The notes: generated by a model not told the origin, from the sequence alone. A DNA stretch of 64,000 nucleotides from Dipteris shenzhenensis (GCA_047967505.1 CM106540.1), one strand, 5' to 3'; shown: positions 21,960 to 32,989, counted from the stretch's first letter. Numbers and translations are program-made.

Positions 21960-22900
21960 ATAGAGGGCTCCCGTACTGTTCCATCGAGCTACACTTATCC
22001 TCCAACGAAGGGCTCCATCAACCGACCGACTACAGCTTCGCAACCAGCAGCTCCGCCCACCGACAGCTCCTTCGTCATCGTAAACGGTGCCAAGACGGGA
22101 TACCCACAATGATCTCTTGCTCCAAGTGCACCTCTGCATCAACTATTGTCATCAAACGGCTGACAGCAGCTCCAGCTGCAATATCCACAGCCAACCTCAA
22201 CTATTGCACCATCATGAGCACCTCCTACGACATAGCACATGAAAACCGCCAGCTCCAAGCTTTGTCGATGCCTCCTCCATCTGTGCACTGCTACCTCTTG
22301 CGCCTCCTACAACGAGCAACAAACTCTGTAGCAGCTCCCGTGAGCTCCTAACCGCCACCAACAACAAGCTACGCCCAAGCGCCGCTCCATCGACAGACTC
22401 CAAGAATAGCCAACAGGCGCTCATGGGAGTGTTCAGCCGGTGCATCTACAACCAGCAACGGCCAAGCCACAGTTCTCTGCACCATTGTAAGCCTGAGAGG
22501 CCTTGCAATAAACGAGCTCCTATGCAAAAGCCGCCTCACCAGAGGTCACGGGCTCCCTCGTCACACAGTGCTCCTTCAGTGAACTCTGCAGCTAGCTCAC
22601 GCACAGGCAACGACCATCTCCGATGATCAGCCAGTAGCAGCCCGAACAGTGAGCAAGGACCTACGTACAACGCGGCCCCATAAACGATGCTCCAACACGG
22701 ACCTCACTGTCAACGAGCTCCAGCCGCGCTCTCCAATGAGCTCTAATAGAAACGACGACGGAATCACCAAAGTTTGCCAGAATCTTCCAAAGATTTCGTC
22801 ACTCCAGCTTTCGACACGTGGCATCTATCCTCACACCCAAGGTCACCCAACCTTATCACCAAGGGTTGTCAATTTGTTGACATGTGGCAGATAGGATTTA
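21960..22900. other. copia leader: GC-richer segment, no recognised gene
   Basis: Rich in GAGCTCC and CAGCTCC words on the plus strand (CGACAGCTCC, GAGCTCCAGC and similar). The sequence looks unlike the flanking AT-rich element and may be a captured segment. Open frames on both strands carry no motif. Confidence 0.35.
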
Positions 22901-23039
22901 ACCTCAAAAGGGTTGGATAGGGTTGGGCAGCCCAGTTGACCAGATAAGGTTGTCCCCTAACTGTCGTTAAACAATTGTGGTTAAGTCAAGTGAACCACGG
23001 TTAAATCAGTTGTTAGATTTTTGCCACGTGGCACCCTTA

Positions 23040-23400
23040 TCTCCAAGTGCCAACGTCACCACTGCCACATCATCACCAACTACCACATAGGTAGGCCACA
23101 TCATTCTGCCACATCATCAGGACACGTTATCTTGCCACATCATCACTGACTGCCACATCATCACCAACTACCACATCATCAGTGCCATGTCATCAGGCCA
23201 TGTCATTAGGCCACATCATCACTACCACCTTAGAGGTCTAGTCAGCATTGACCCCTGCTAGGCACACACAGTGCTCCACAGGCACTTCATGTGACCATTC
23301 CTACCACCTCAGCACAGGGCTTCATAGGCACACCTCTTGCTAGGCACAGTGCCACATCATCACTACATGTGACTCAGTGACACATCATCATTGAGCACAT
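23040..23400. repeat. CCACATCATCA-type short repeat tract
   Basis: About fifteen CCACATCATCA / CCATGTCATCA / CCACATCATTC variants with short spacers such as CTGCCACATCATCACCAACT. It lies in the leader of the copia element. No reading frame runs through it. Confidence 0.75.
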
Positions 23401-24168
23401 TTGCACTCCTTTTTCCCCTCCACCTAGATCAAGTCATATCTCTTGATCCAGGAAGAATTTGAGGGCGCTCCAAAAAGGAAAGTCGCTCGTTTTTTTGTGC
23501 TCTACATGCTCATCACATCATGCACACATTTTGGTGCAAGTTACACTCCCATTTGAGCCTCACTGACAAAACCACTTCCTTCATGCACATTTGCCTCTAC
23601 ATCGACGCATCTGACCCAGCACTTAAAAAGAACAAAAGAAAAGGAATTATTTGATGTTCTTTCATCGATCGACGGTTGGTTTAGATCTAGATCAAAGTAG
23701 ACTAGATCACCATAGAGGGGATGCTTTAAATTTCCCCAAGTTGCCAATCTAAGCCATGCTCGAAATTCCCGACTAGTACCTACTCGGAGTCAGTCCATAC
23801 GCTCACATATGGTTTCACATCATTACATTACCTGAAACCTTACGTTCATCAGTTCAGTGAGCAGACTTCAGAGTTCAGAGGCATTGCAGATTGATTCAGT
23901 GGGCAGATGGCACTTGATTTCACACACACATGCCACCATTGTAAAGCCTATTCGGCTATCTCACGGCATCGTGCACATCATTTCAGCCTTGTAAAGCCTC
24001 TTGGCTATTCCCGACATCATTGCCGCAAGCCTTGTAATACAGATCAGATTTTATATACTGCAGTTCTATCTTCACTGATGGTACAGAGATTTCACTTGCA
24101 TATTCAGTGTATTTGCAGTTGATTTATACAGAGATATTCACGACACTTCTGAGTACATTTCTTGCACC

Positions 24169-24776
24169 ATGTCGACTAGCAACCTCAATCTGGAGGCATC
24201 TACTAAGTTAGACAACTCCAATTACGGTACATGAAAATACCGAATGGAGACCATTCTTGTGCTTCAGGACAAATGGGAGTATGTCGATGGGTCTACACCT
24301 AGACCATTGGCCGATCCAGCCACCAGTAGCTCTACTCCATCTGTTGTCACAACACCAGCAATGGAATCTACATCGGGATCTACATCTACACAAACAGTTT
24401 CCACATAGTAGTAGATCTTGCCATTCCCCAATGGGATAAAAAAGACAAGTATGCCTATCACCTGATCAAGCAGAATGTGCAAGATGTCATGCTAGGACAA
24501 CTCAACACAGTCAAGACATCAAAAGAAGCATGGGATATGTTCGCAGCTCTCTATGAGTCCAAGAACACATCCAAGATTCTCACCTTGAGAAACCAGATCA
24601 ACCAGAGTTTCCGCAATAGCAGTGAAACCGGTCATGCTTATGTACTCCGCATAAAAGACTACACTAATCAACTTGCAGCAGCAGGAGAGACTATGAATCC
24701 CGCAGAAATGGTTCAAGTAATCCTGAATGGACTAGGAGAGGGATACGAGAATCTAGTCCAGAGTATTGCCATCTAA
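24169..24776 (+). pseudogene. copia gag N-terminal part (UBN2/gag-polypeptide type)
   Basis: Structural capsid-like protein of a Ty1/copia element. The start MSTSNLNLEASTKLDNSNYG is followed by an in-frame stop where a Trp is expected, then KYRMETILVLQDKWEYVDG. After a frameshift the core reads NVQDVMLGQLNTVKTSKEAW, DMFAALYESKNTSKILTLRN, then SFRNSSETGHAYVLRIKDYT and MVQVILNGLGEGYENLV, the usual gag-polypeptide (UBN2) sequence. The reading ends at a stop after QSIAI. The zinc knuckle and protease are missing. Confidence 0.85.
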
Positions 24777-24869
24777 CATCCAAAATTGGATAGAATATAG
24801 AGGAAGTCATCCACGGTTCCATGGATACTATGACAGTGACTATGCTGGAGATCATGAGACTAGGAGATC

Positions 24870-25311
24870 GACATAGGGATATGCATTTTTCCTTGGTTAA
24901 GGTGCTATATCATGGTTGTCGAACAAACAACCAACTTTTTCTTTGTCTTCGACTGAAGCAGAATATAGGGCACTCACTACAGGGGCATGTGAGGCTATAT
25001 GGCTCAAAAGACTATTGTCAGAAATAGATTACTTTGATGAGTCAAAGCCAACAACAATATACTGTGATAATCAATCGGCTCAAGCATTGGCCAAAAATCC
25101 AGTATATCACTCCAGGACAAAGCACATTGATGTCAGAGAGCACTTCATTAGAGAAAGATTGTTACTTGGTGACATCACACTAGAACATTGTGATAGCAAA
25201 GAAAATGTTCTAGACATCTTTACCAAACCACTCGGTAAAGAGCTATTCGAGAAACACCAACTAGCTCTTGGTTTGACGCAGAGGAAGGACATTCCCACTA
25301 AAGGGGTGTGA
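24870..25311 (+). pseudogene. copia RNase H C-terminal part
   Basis: AISWLSNKQPTFSLSSTEAE at about 24905-24965 continues as YRALTTGACEAIWLKRLLSE, TTIYCDNQSAQALAKNPVYH, SRTKHIDVREHFIRERL and FTKPLGKELFEKH, then stops at 25311. This is the standard end of a copia pol, with the STEAEY and DNQSA motifs holding the acidic RNase H residues. The upstream half of RNase H and all of RT are missing. A deletion junction lies at about 24780-24870, right behind gag. Confidence 0.9.
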
Positions 25312-25399
25312 TGGAATGTAATGCTCAGTCCTTCTTCGATTCCCCAGAATCATCATCTTGAGGAAAGGCCTACTTCATGATGTTGATCTTGAGGGAAGG

Positions 25400-25655
25400 T
25401 GTTGAGAGTTCACGCTCAACATCATGTGATCATGTGTGCATAGCACCATCACGTGATCATATGTGCATAGCACTAACCTTATAGAGTGCTATAAAGAAAA
25501 GGGTTAGATCCCCTAACCCTAACCTTAAAAGGTTTTTATATATTCTATTCTTTCAACTAAATCTAGTGTACAGTTAGTCATTTGTGGTGTGCTCTCTAGA
25601 TGTGCCCTCTCTTCTCATCTCCACTCTTCTCCTCTCCCCTCTTCATATTTTGTCA
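25400..25655 (+). repeat. copia 3' LTR
   Basis: 256 bp, TG...CA bounded, directly followed by the target duplication ATATT. It differs from the 5' LTR by about ten substitutions or single-base indels. Confidence 0.93.
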
Positions 25656-25660
25656 ATATT

Positions 25661-26520
25661 TTTGACTCTTCTTAAGCTCCCAAGGTAGATGTCCAGTAAG
25701 TAAGAAATCCACTATCTGAGCTAGGAATTCTCTCCCTCTGTACAGTGGATCTTCAAGCCTTGCTATCACTGGATCTTGATCACTCATCTCCTGAGCCAGC
25801 TCATGTGCCATTTGATTATCCTCCCTCTGTACATGTTGGATATTCCATGCTATAAATTGTTGAAGCAACCTTTTTACTTTGACGGCTTTCACTTCTCTGG
25901 ATCAGGCTCAATGCCATTTTGGGATACTATATGTCCCAATAACTTCATTTTGGAGCATCCCAAATGACATTTCTATGGGTTGAATTGTCCTCCTTCTTCA
26001 TCCATTCTGTGGAACACTTGATCCAGCCTCCATGCATCTCTCTCTTGGAACTGTACACACATATATCATCCAGAAATGCTCTCACAAACTTATCAATGAA
26101 AGGAGCTAACACTTCATCAGTATTCTCCTGATACCATGCCGGTGCATTCTTCAATCCAAATGGCACTACTTTGTAACAAAAGCAACCCCAGGGTGTGATG
26201 AATGTAGTTTTGATTTGATCCTCCTCGGCAAATGAAATTTGGAAGTATCCAGAGTATCCATCACACACACTATATTTCTCATACCCTGCCACTCTATCCA
26301 ATATATCATCAATAAAAGGAAGAGGATTATGATTGCTTTTAGTTACCACATTGAGAGGCTTGTAGTCAATACATACTCTCCATCCTACTGTGTGCTTAGG
26401 AATGATTACCACTGGACTGCCCCAATCTGAATGCTCCACTGGATATATCAGCCCAGCCTTGAGCAACTTATTCAACTCCTCTCTCAGCATGGGCAAAAGC
26501 TCTCTGTGTGTCCTCCTCAA
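25661..26520 (-). pseudogene. Ty3/gypsy reverse transcriptase with internal deletion into RNase H
   Basis: The minus strand starting at 26520 reads RELLPMLREELNKLLKAGLI, GSPVVIIPKHTVGWRVCIDY, YSVCDGYSGYFQISFAEEDQ (first catalytic D), WGCFCYKVVPFGLKNAPAWY, then FVRAFLDDICVYSS with the FLDD active site at residues 149-152. After a frame change, NPxKCHLGC and KMKLLGHIVSQNGIEPDPEK join abruptly to VKRLLQQFIAWNIQHVQRED and MAHELAQEMSD, the end of RNase H. The thumb, connection and most of RNase H are therefore deleted. The reading continues to LLTGHLPWELKKSQKY, where the copia element is inserted (25656-25660). Confidence 0.88.
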
Positions 26521-26606
26521 CTTCTAAAAAATAGGCATGTTGCACCACCATCAACATATGCCTCTCCAACACTCATACCTCCACACCATGCATCCACTGC
26601 TGGGCA

Positions 26607-26900
26607 TCAATCTGGAAGATCTTCCACAAACATCATCTCCATCTCTCCTCTCGTAGGCTCCTGCTCATTACTTTTCCTGGGATTAGCCAACTTCTTCCAT
26701 TCTCTTTTGAGCTTCGGGCACAAACCAAGTAACTGTGCAAAAGTTATATTAGCTGTTCTCCCCTTCAAATCATTCATCAGTGTGTATTCCTCTTGTCCTT
26801 GACCCATATGCAAATTTGAAGTCTTGTAATGTTTCCTAGGCCTCCGACTCTTCCTTTTAGGAGACTGAGGGCTGAGATCAAACTCCACATGCTTCCCTTT
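26607..26900 (-). pseudogene. gypsy linker between protease and RT
   Basis: HVEFDLSPQSPKRKSRRPRK..Y followed by YTLMNDLKGRTANITFAQLL and LCPKLKREWKKLANPRK matches the conserved spacer that precedes RT in many plant gypsy elements (dl...k.nITFaQLL.l.P). The frame is open to about 26890. Just upstream lies the inverted foreign segment at 26905-27365. Confidence 0.75.
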
Positions 26901-26904
26901 TTTT

Positions 26905-27365
26905 GCAGAAGGTCCATTTTCTCCTTAACGGGCATCAGTTTATTGTCATGTTTGATATGGGGAGTTCAGAAGATGCCATCTCCCCTCAGCTTGCCAAGAC
27001 AGTGGGGTGCACCTTGGTGCCTCACAAGCTTGCAGTGGATGGGTTTCACGCCCGGCTTGCGCACACACATCACGCATAAGGCCATCCAGTTCACTTTTTC
27101 AGTTCAGAAGGCCATGTTTAGGCGGGATTTTATATTGACTCCTTTGATGGTGTGCGACATGATCCTCGAGATTCAGTGGTTTCGTGAGCATGTTCCGACG
27201 CCTGATTGGCGGCAGGACACCTTCACGATTGTGGAAGGTTTACCTGAGCCCGCCGTGATATGTGGTGATTGGAGCATACCAAGGATTCCATTAATCTCTC
27301 ATATTCAAGCAGGTCGCGTCGTCCGCAAGGGTGCCATGTGTGCACTTGTCTATGTCCTTGCACTC
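26905..27365 (+). pseudogene. retropepsin-like protease segment in opposite orientation
   Basis: On the plus strand, GHQFIVMFDMGSSEDAISPQ continues with LAKTVGCTLVPHKLAVDGF. This is an aspartic protease flap and active site (FD.GSS with M for the usual T). After a frame change it reads MFRRDFILTPLMVCDMILEI, QWFREHVPTPDW and SHIQAGRVVRKGAMCALV, the second half of a gypsy protease (..DviLGi.WL...) and its usual tail (IS..Q..R.lRKG). It lies exactly where the host minus-strand element should have its own protease, but points the other way and looks more GC-rich by eye. It is either a captured fragment of another gypsy clade or an inverted native segment. Confidence 0.65.
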
Positions 27366-28500
27366 CTTGTTCTCTTTGCCACTGGCATGATCTCTGAAAT
27401 AGTCTCCACCCTAATCAGGCTGATTGCCTTCTCTTTTCCTTTATCTTCCCACTTGACTCCACTAGTAGAGGGTTGATTTAGATCCTTCACTTCGACATTG
27501 AAGTCTCTTGACCTATCATTTGTCTTTTGCATCACAGGACAAACTTCTCCACCTACTCTTGCCGGCTTATCATAGTGAGGGCTGATATGTCCCCACTCTC
27601 CACAGTTCCAGCACTTCACATTGCTCATGTATCCCCGACTGTCCTCTACCTGTTCCAGCTATATTTCCTTCACTCCCAGCCTGTGCATCTCTCTTGTTGT
27701 TTTGCACACCTCGGCCTCTTCCTCTTCCTGCAGTCTCCATCCAATTTAGACTGAGTGACTTCATAAGCTCTACAGCATCATGCAATTCCTTCTTCAGGGA
27801 GTCATCCTGCATAGGAACAGACACTGGCTCTCTCTCTGCATAAGCCTTTATTATTTCTGGACTTCCAATCAGATTCCTAGGCTCTTCTTGCATGCCAAGC
27901 TATCTCAGTCTCTCGACTTTCCATTCCTTCTCCCAGGCCACTATGACAGCATCTTCAAAACTATCCAGATTCTTCAATTCCACTTTCAATCTGAGTGTAG
28001 GCTTTAGGCTAGCTATGAAACGATCACACTTGATCATTTGAGGTTGTACTTCCGGAAGAAGAGCTTCACACCACAAACTCCATAGTCTCCCAAACTGGAT
28101 TATGTACTGATTCACATCTTGTTCTTCCTCCTATCTCACTTAGCATAGCTCTTTCCAGACTTCATTAGGGCTCCTGGCTTGTGCAAACCGTACAAGGAAA
28201 GCTGCTCTCACCACTGTATACTTCGGATTTTGTTGCTGAGGATGAGCAGTCCTGAAGGTAGCAACTTGAGTCTGCAACCATGCTTTTGCATCTCCCTACA
28301 AACAATAATTCAAGATCTGAAACAAAATCTCAGGGGTTGCCCTATCTTTCATAAGTGCTGTAAATTCCATCTTCTCCAGGAATCTTACTACATTTTCATA
28401 TGGCATCCCCCAGTATTCTGGGAAATCCTTTGCCATCCTCAGAATCTTTCAACTATCACACCCTGGCTTTCTCAACCACAATAAACTAGAAGGAAACAAA
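27350..28500 (-). pseudogene. Ty3/gypsy gag
   Basis: Capsid/nucleocapsid precursor. On the minus strand MAKDFPEYWGMPYENVVRFL (possible start at 28436) leads to GDAKAWLQTQVATFRTAHPQ (capsid core), then QYIIQFGRLWSLWCEALLPE and LKPTLRLKVELKNLDSFEDA. A linker with AGRGRGRGVQNNKRD follows, then a single zinc knuckle CWNCGEWGHISPHY, in which the last Cys of CX2CX4HX4C is replaced by Tyr. The end reads EIMPVAKRTRSART. In-frame stops occur after ILNYCL and in the C.VR.EEE stretch. No gag product would form. Confidence 0.82.
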
Positions 28501-28755
28501 ACAAACACACTGCTGAAGAAGCTCACTCTGCATCCAAAGAGCATTCTTTTTCCTCTAGGCAAGCACTTTTAGAGCTCTCTACACTCTGGCTCGGAGTCGG
28601 ATCACACGTAGCTAGACTTCAATGCATCTGTCCTTCTTGTGACCACGTTCTCCACACCACTCACACTGTATCACTCTCATGTGTGGATTTCTCCCCATTG
28701 CTTGCAACACAACTCAAAACATTTGCTCTTTCAGTCTTGTAAACTGAAGTGAACT

Positions 28756-28773
28756 GCCTCCGTGGAGGCACCA
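28756..28773 (-). promoter_or_regulatory. gypsy primer binding site
   Basis: The minus strand reads TGGTGCCTCCACGGAGGC a few bases after the proposed LTR end. TGG at its start fits pairing to a tRNA 3' CCA end. Which tRNA it pairs with was not determined. Confidence 0.6.
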
Positions 28774-28778
28774 AAACG

Positions 28779-30658
28779 TGGATGGACAAAAGCAATAGAG
28801 CCTAATCTGCCTTTAGAGCCACCCTCATCCACATTTAAAGCAAGTGGACAACACCATCACAAGGAAAAAACCATTCATTCAACATCCATGTCTCTACACC
28901 CCTCTACATTCAACACACACACTAGCCACATTTCCTCTGGAAGCCTAACAACCTCAACCAAATGGTCTATACAACTCAAGACAAGCTCTCCTACTGCAAG
29001 CTCAAAAAAAATACATAGAAGACCCATGAAACATAAATCCCATGAAAATGACAACTTTAGAACTGCATAACTGCCATGAACACTTCTTGACAGCTCAAGG
29101 TATAAAAAACCATACATGCTATGAACCCACACCCACACAAAGGCTATCTTCATGACTTTCAAGACATCAACCCACAATCAAGAATACCAAGAACTACAAC
29201 CCCAAAGCTCCCAACTCTGTAGCCACTCCAAGGCCTCTCCTACTACTCACAATGTACTCCCGTCACCTCCAACAAGAGCAGCCGCTCTTCTTTCTAGGAC
29301 TCTTCATGCTCCCACAGTCGTCATCCCTGCTAGATTCCACAACCAAGTCTCTACAGCTAGCATCCGGCACCCAACTATGCTTTCACACATTAATAGCTAC
29401 CTGGTAGCTTCTCCCTTACTTACGGTCTCATGCCTCCTCTATCTAAGGCACTTCCGGCTTGTGTAGTAGCAGCACCATGCCAAGTCTCAAAGCTCCTCAT
29501 ACACATATGGCACCCCCTCTGGCTAGCAGCCTTGCATCAAGTGCATTAGCCTTGTTCGTCCTTCAAGCAGCATCCCTGTCACTTGTCTCTCTTGTTCACG
29601 AACTCAAGGACTCAAGGTTCTCTAGGCCTACTTCATAGCGACACCCATATCAAGAAGCTTCCACCCAAGGCAACAGCCTATCATCATCACATAAAAATAT
29701 CCAGCACTTGCCATGGCCCTTCTCTCCAGCCGGTCGCCACCTAGCTGTCAACCCACATATTTCCTCCCATCTCCCTCATGTAAGGATATCTAGCATTGCA
29801 GCTTCCTTCAACAACTCAGAGCCCCCGTCAAGATGATCCCACAGGAAACCAAGTAGCTCTTGACCTCCAAGCAACAGTCGACCTCCTAGCAAAGCCTATC
29901 ATCTAAGGTCATTTGATGCGTGATGACCAAACATAGCTACCTCCTCTACTCAACACACAGAGCTCTTCCCTGGCTCTTCCAACTTTAGACATGGCCTCAC
30001 CTTCACGATGAGCTTGCATTACACCCGCGTCGCCATGATCCTCCAGCCACAACCAACTACTACAGCCTTTCAATCGTTAAGCCCCTCTCCCTTCCAGAAG
30101 CAATAGCCCACATAGATAATGTCGCAACAGCTCCATCCAGGAGTACCTTCTCCCTAGCTTACAATCCTCCCTATTGTATAATAGCAATGACCCTCTCCCA
30201 AAGCTCTCCCCCCAACCGAGCTCACATCCCTCCACTAAGATCCTCACCGCCTGCCTAGTACAGACACCTTCCCATGAACTCCATCCCCCCTTCCTTTTCC
30301 CTCTCAATTTGCATGTCTATTCCCTGTGTGTTCAGGAAAACTTCTCGAATTCTCCTTCATGCCCAAGCTTCACGTACATGCTAGCTCATCAACGAGAAGC
30401 TTCCCTCTTCTATTACGTAGCCACATGCATGGATACCTTTTTTGATTCTAGCCACCTCATATTTTCCTTTTTACCACTCCCAAGGCTTCCCACAAAACTT
30501 AGACCAAGTCACTTAATGCACACATTCCAAACTCATGAAGTACTCGAAAGCTGCTTACACAAAATTTGATTGAACGCCAGCAAGCACACACACAAGTTGA
30601 ACATCACACATGTACATATGTACAAGACAAGTTTGGGGTTTTCAAAAATCTTCACACA
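28779..30658 (-). repeat. 5' LTR of the gypsy element
   Basis: Starts on the minus strand TGTGTGAAGATTTTTGAAAA at 30658. The inner end was placed by the primer binding site at about 28774-28780. The part 29262-30658 is shared with the other LTR. 28779-29261 has no counterpart there. Confidence 0.7.
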
Positions 30659-31650
30659 CCATCCGCTTGCACCAAAGTGCAAAGTACCTACAGAGTCCAA
30701 CCGTCTCCTCGCAGCCCTCCTCTGACCCGCAAATAGTTCGGGATGGTCCCTGTACTACTTCTTGAAAAACTTCCAATCAGATTTGTCTGCCCAGCTGGGT
30801 TTAGCCTTCCCCTTTGTGATCTAAGTACACAAGGTTGACCTACGATTCTTCAAGAGGACCCCCATGTACTCTTTTCCATGCGAAACCCGTGTCTCGTCTC
30901 TGTGTGTGTGGGAAGGCGACCCATCACAGCTTGCTATGGGCCCAATTTACGAGAGTTAGATAAAGTGCATGCAATATGTAGTAAAACAAATAGAACAATA
31001 CATTAAATGAGAAGAAGTAGACTTACCATGGTTGCCTCAAATGCCAACCTTCCTCCTGCACCAAAGTGCGAAGTACCTACGAAGTCCAACTGTCTCCTCG
31101 CAGCCCTCCTCTGACCCTCAAATAGTTCGGGATGGCCCCTGTACTACTTCTTGAAAAACTTTCAATCAGCTTTGTCTACCCAGCTAGGTTTAGCCTTCCC
31201 CTTTGTGATGTAAGTACACAAGGTTGACCTACGATGCTTCAAGAGGACCCCCATGCACTCTTTCATGTAATCCAAATTGAACTCCCAATTTGGGGGGTTA
31301 GGATATTGTCTTTTCAATTCATCGATGACTTCCTGCTTCTTTTGGTCATCTTGGTACCGCCAGCCAGTAGCTATGCCACTCCTGAAGTGGTGGCTCATCA
31401 ACCGCCTCATGGTGGCCACCATTGTTGAGCCCTTTCTATTTTCTATTATCTCTCCAGCAACCGTGATTTCATAGGATAGGTCCTCGACTGGGTAAGGACT
31501 CATGGTAGTGGTAGAGTCAGAGCAAGTGGTGTTACTGCGAGTAGTTACGGAGCGAGGAGTAGCAGTGGGAGTAGGAGAGGGCAAGGGACCTGACTGGTAC
31601 AGGGTCTCGGGACCAAGTGGATACCTATAGGGATGTGAGTGTGCTGACAC
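30659..31650 (-). pseudogene. CACTA TNPA-like protein (Transposase_24 type), with a duplicated exon part
   Basis: The likely DNA-binding partner of TNP2, which binds CACTA subterminal repeats. The minus strand from 31650 starts with a Ser/Thr/Pro-rich part. It continues VEDLSYEITVAGEIIENRKG, then HHFRSGIATGWRYQDDQKKQ, YPNPPNWEFNLDYMKECMGV, and PSWVDKAD, an in-frame TGA where the duplicate has TGG. KFFKKYYRGHPELFEGQRRA follows, then a donor GTAAGT at 31026-31021. A block of about 205 bp covering this end (31060-31264) is repeated at 30669-30876 with a 180-bp spacer. The gypsy element cuts the duplicate where its own donor (GGATG/GTAATC) would lie. The last exon is at 18111-18310. Confidence 0.6.
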
Positions 31651-31899
31651 ATCTACTCCTCTCGAGTCAGCACAACATAAGTGACCCTTCCTACTCTTCC
31701 TTCCCTTATGGTGGGCAAGCCCAAGTGATGACCCCTCAGTTGAAGGGGCTAGAGGGGATGGCTAGATAGTAGGTCCAGCCGTCAGTGTAGGAGAGGGATT
31801 TGTTGAGGTCCTCTGGGATAGCAGAGAGAAGAATCTCGCTACCTCCGCATCAGTCATCTGTGCGACAAACTCGTTGGGACTCCTGACAAAGCCATGGGT

Positions 31900-32960
31900 T
31901 GCTAGCAAAGCCAGAGGGAAAAGGAGCATAAGCATAAGAGAAGGAAGAGGGGAAAAGAGATTGAAAGGGGGGAAAAAGAGATTGAAAAGAGGGGAAAAGA
32001 AGAGAAAGAAAGGAGAAGGAGAAGGAGAAGGAGAAAGAGGGGAACAATAGGAGAGGAAAAGAGCATAAGCATAAGAGAAGGAAGAGGGAAAAAGAGCATA
32101 AGCATAAGAGAAGGAAGAGGGGAAAAGAGATTGAAAGAGGGGAAAAATAGATTGAAAAGAGGGGAAAAAGAAGAGGGGTAAAGAGCATAAGAGGAGAAAA
32201 AGAGATTGAAGGAGAAAGGAAAAGAAGAGAAGGAAAAGAGAAGGAGAGGGAGAAGGAGACATATGATTATGCTTATGCATGAGCATATGAGCATATGCCT
32301 ATGCCTATGCTTATGCTTATGCATGAGCATATGAGCATATGCTCATGCATAAGCATAAGCATAGGCATAGGCATATGCTTATGAAAAGAAGATAAGGAAG
32401 AGAGAAAAAGAGCATAAGCATAAGAGAAGGAAGAAGGGAAAAGAGATTGAAAGAGGGGAAAAAGAAGAGGGGAAAAGAGCATAAGAGAAAACTAAAGAAA
32501 GCATATGCTTATGCTTATGCATGAGCATATGAGCATAAGAGAAAAAGAGAGAAAGCATATGCTTGTGCTTATGCATGAGGATATGAGCATATGCTCATGC
32601 ATAAGCATAAGCATAGGCAAATACATATGCTTATGAAAAGAGGAGAAAAAGAGATTGAAGGAGAGGGGAAAAGAAGAGAAGGAAAGGAGAAGGAGAAGGA
32701 GAAGGAGACATATGCTTATGCTTATGCATGAGCATATGAGCATATGATCATGCATAAGCATAAGCGTAGGCATAGGCATATGCTTATGAAAAGAAGATAT
32801 GGAAGAGGGGAAAAGAGAAGAGAGGGAAGAAAAAGAAGAGGGGAAAAGAGAATAAGCATAAGAGAAGGAAAAGCATAATCATAAGCATAAGAGAAGGAAA
32901 GAGGAAAAGAGGGGAAGAAGAGGGAATAAGAGAAGAGAGGAAAAGAGAGGGTTCCTATGC
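31900..32960. repeat. polypurine tract with AT-rich palindromic inserts
   Basis: About 1 kb of AGAAGGAAGAGGGGAAAAGA-type sequence on the plus strand, with GAGCATAAGCATAAGAGAAG units. It is interrupted at about 32260-32385, 32500-32635 and 32705-32790 by palindromic blocks built from CATATGCTTATGCTTATGCA and its complement GCATAAGCATAAGCATATG. The open frames on the minus strand (Leu/Ser/Phe-rich) are a by-product of the purine bias. Confidence 0.85.
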
Positions 32961-32989
32961 CCATCACTACAGCTAGCGCTTAAGGTGTT

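Larger units (their letters stand above)
21169..25655 (+). mobile_element. Ty1/copia element, internally deleted, nested in gypsy pol
   Basis: Two 256-bp LTRs (21169-21424 and 25400-25655) start TGTTGAGAG and end TTTTGTCA. They are flanked by a perfect 5-bp target duplication ATATT (21164-21168 and 25656-25660). The primer binding site TGGTATCAGAGC follows the left LTR directly, and a purine tract GAGGGAAGG (25391-25399) precedes the right LTR. I count roughly ten differences between the LTRs. The interior keeps a gag start and the RNase H end, but protease, integrase and most of RT are gone. The 5' leader is unusually long (about 2.7 kb) and contains an inverted LTR copy. The element depends on others for movement. 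Confidence 0.93.
18380..30658 (-). mobile_element. Ty3/gypsy LTR retrotransposon nested in the CACTA element
   Basis: The minus-strand element reads 5' LTR (about 28779-30658), primer binding site (28756-28773), gag (28500-27350), protease region replaced by an inverted segment, linker and RT (26888-25945), RNase H end, integrase (21136-19836), polypurine tract and 3' LTR (19832-18380). The two LTRs share about 1.4 kb of clearly similar sequence. The left LTR lacks about 480 bp of its 3' end, so no target duplication is seen. The left flank GTAATCTC (minus strand) and right flank GATGG join at what looks like an exon end of the TNPA-like gene. A copia element is inserted between RNase H and integrase. 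Confidence 0.85.

Noticed and set aside
23907-24122. Independent gene in the copia leader
   Set aside because: Short frame without motif inside a retroelement leader.
31762-32967. Leu/Ser/Phe-rich hydrophobic frames (membrane-like) on the minus strand
   Set aside because: Translation of polypurine/palindrome repeats. Overlapping frames look alike.
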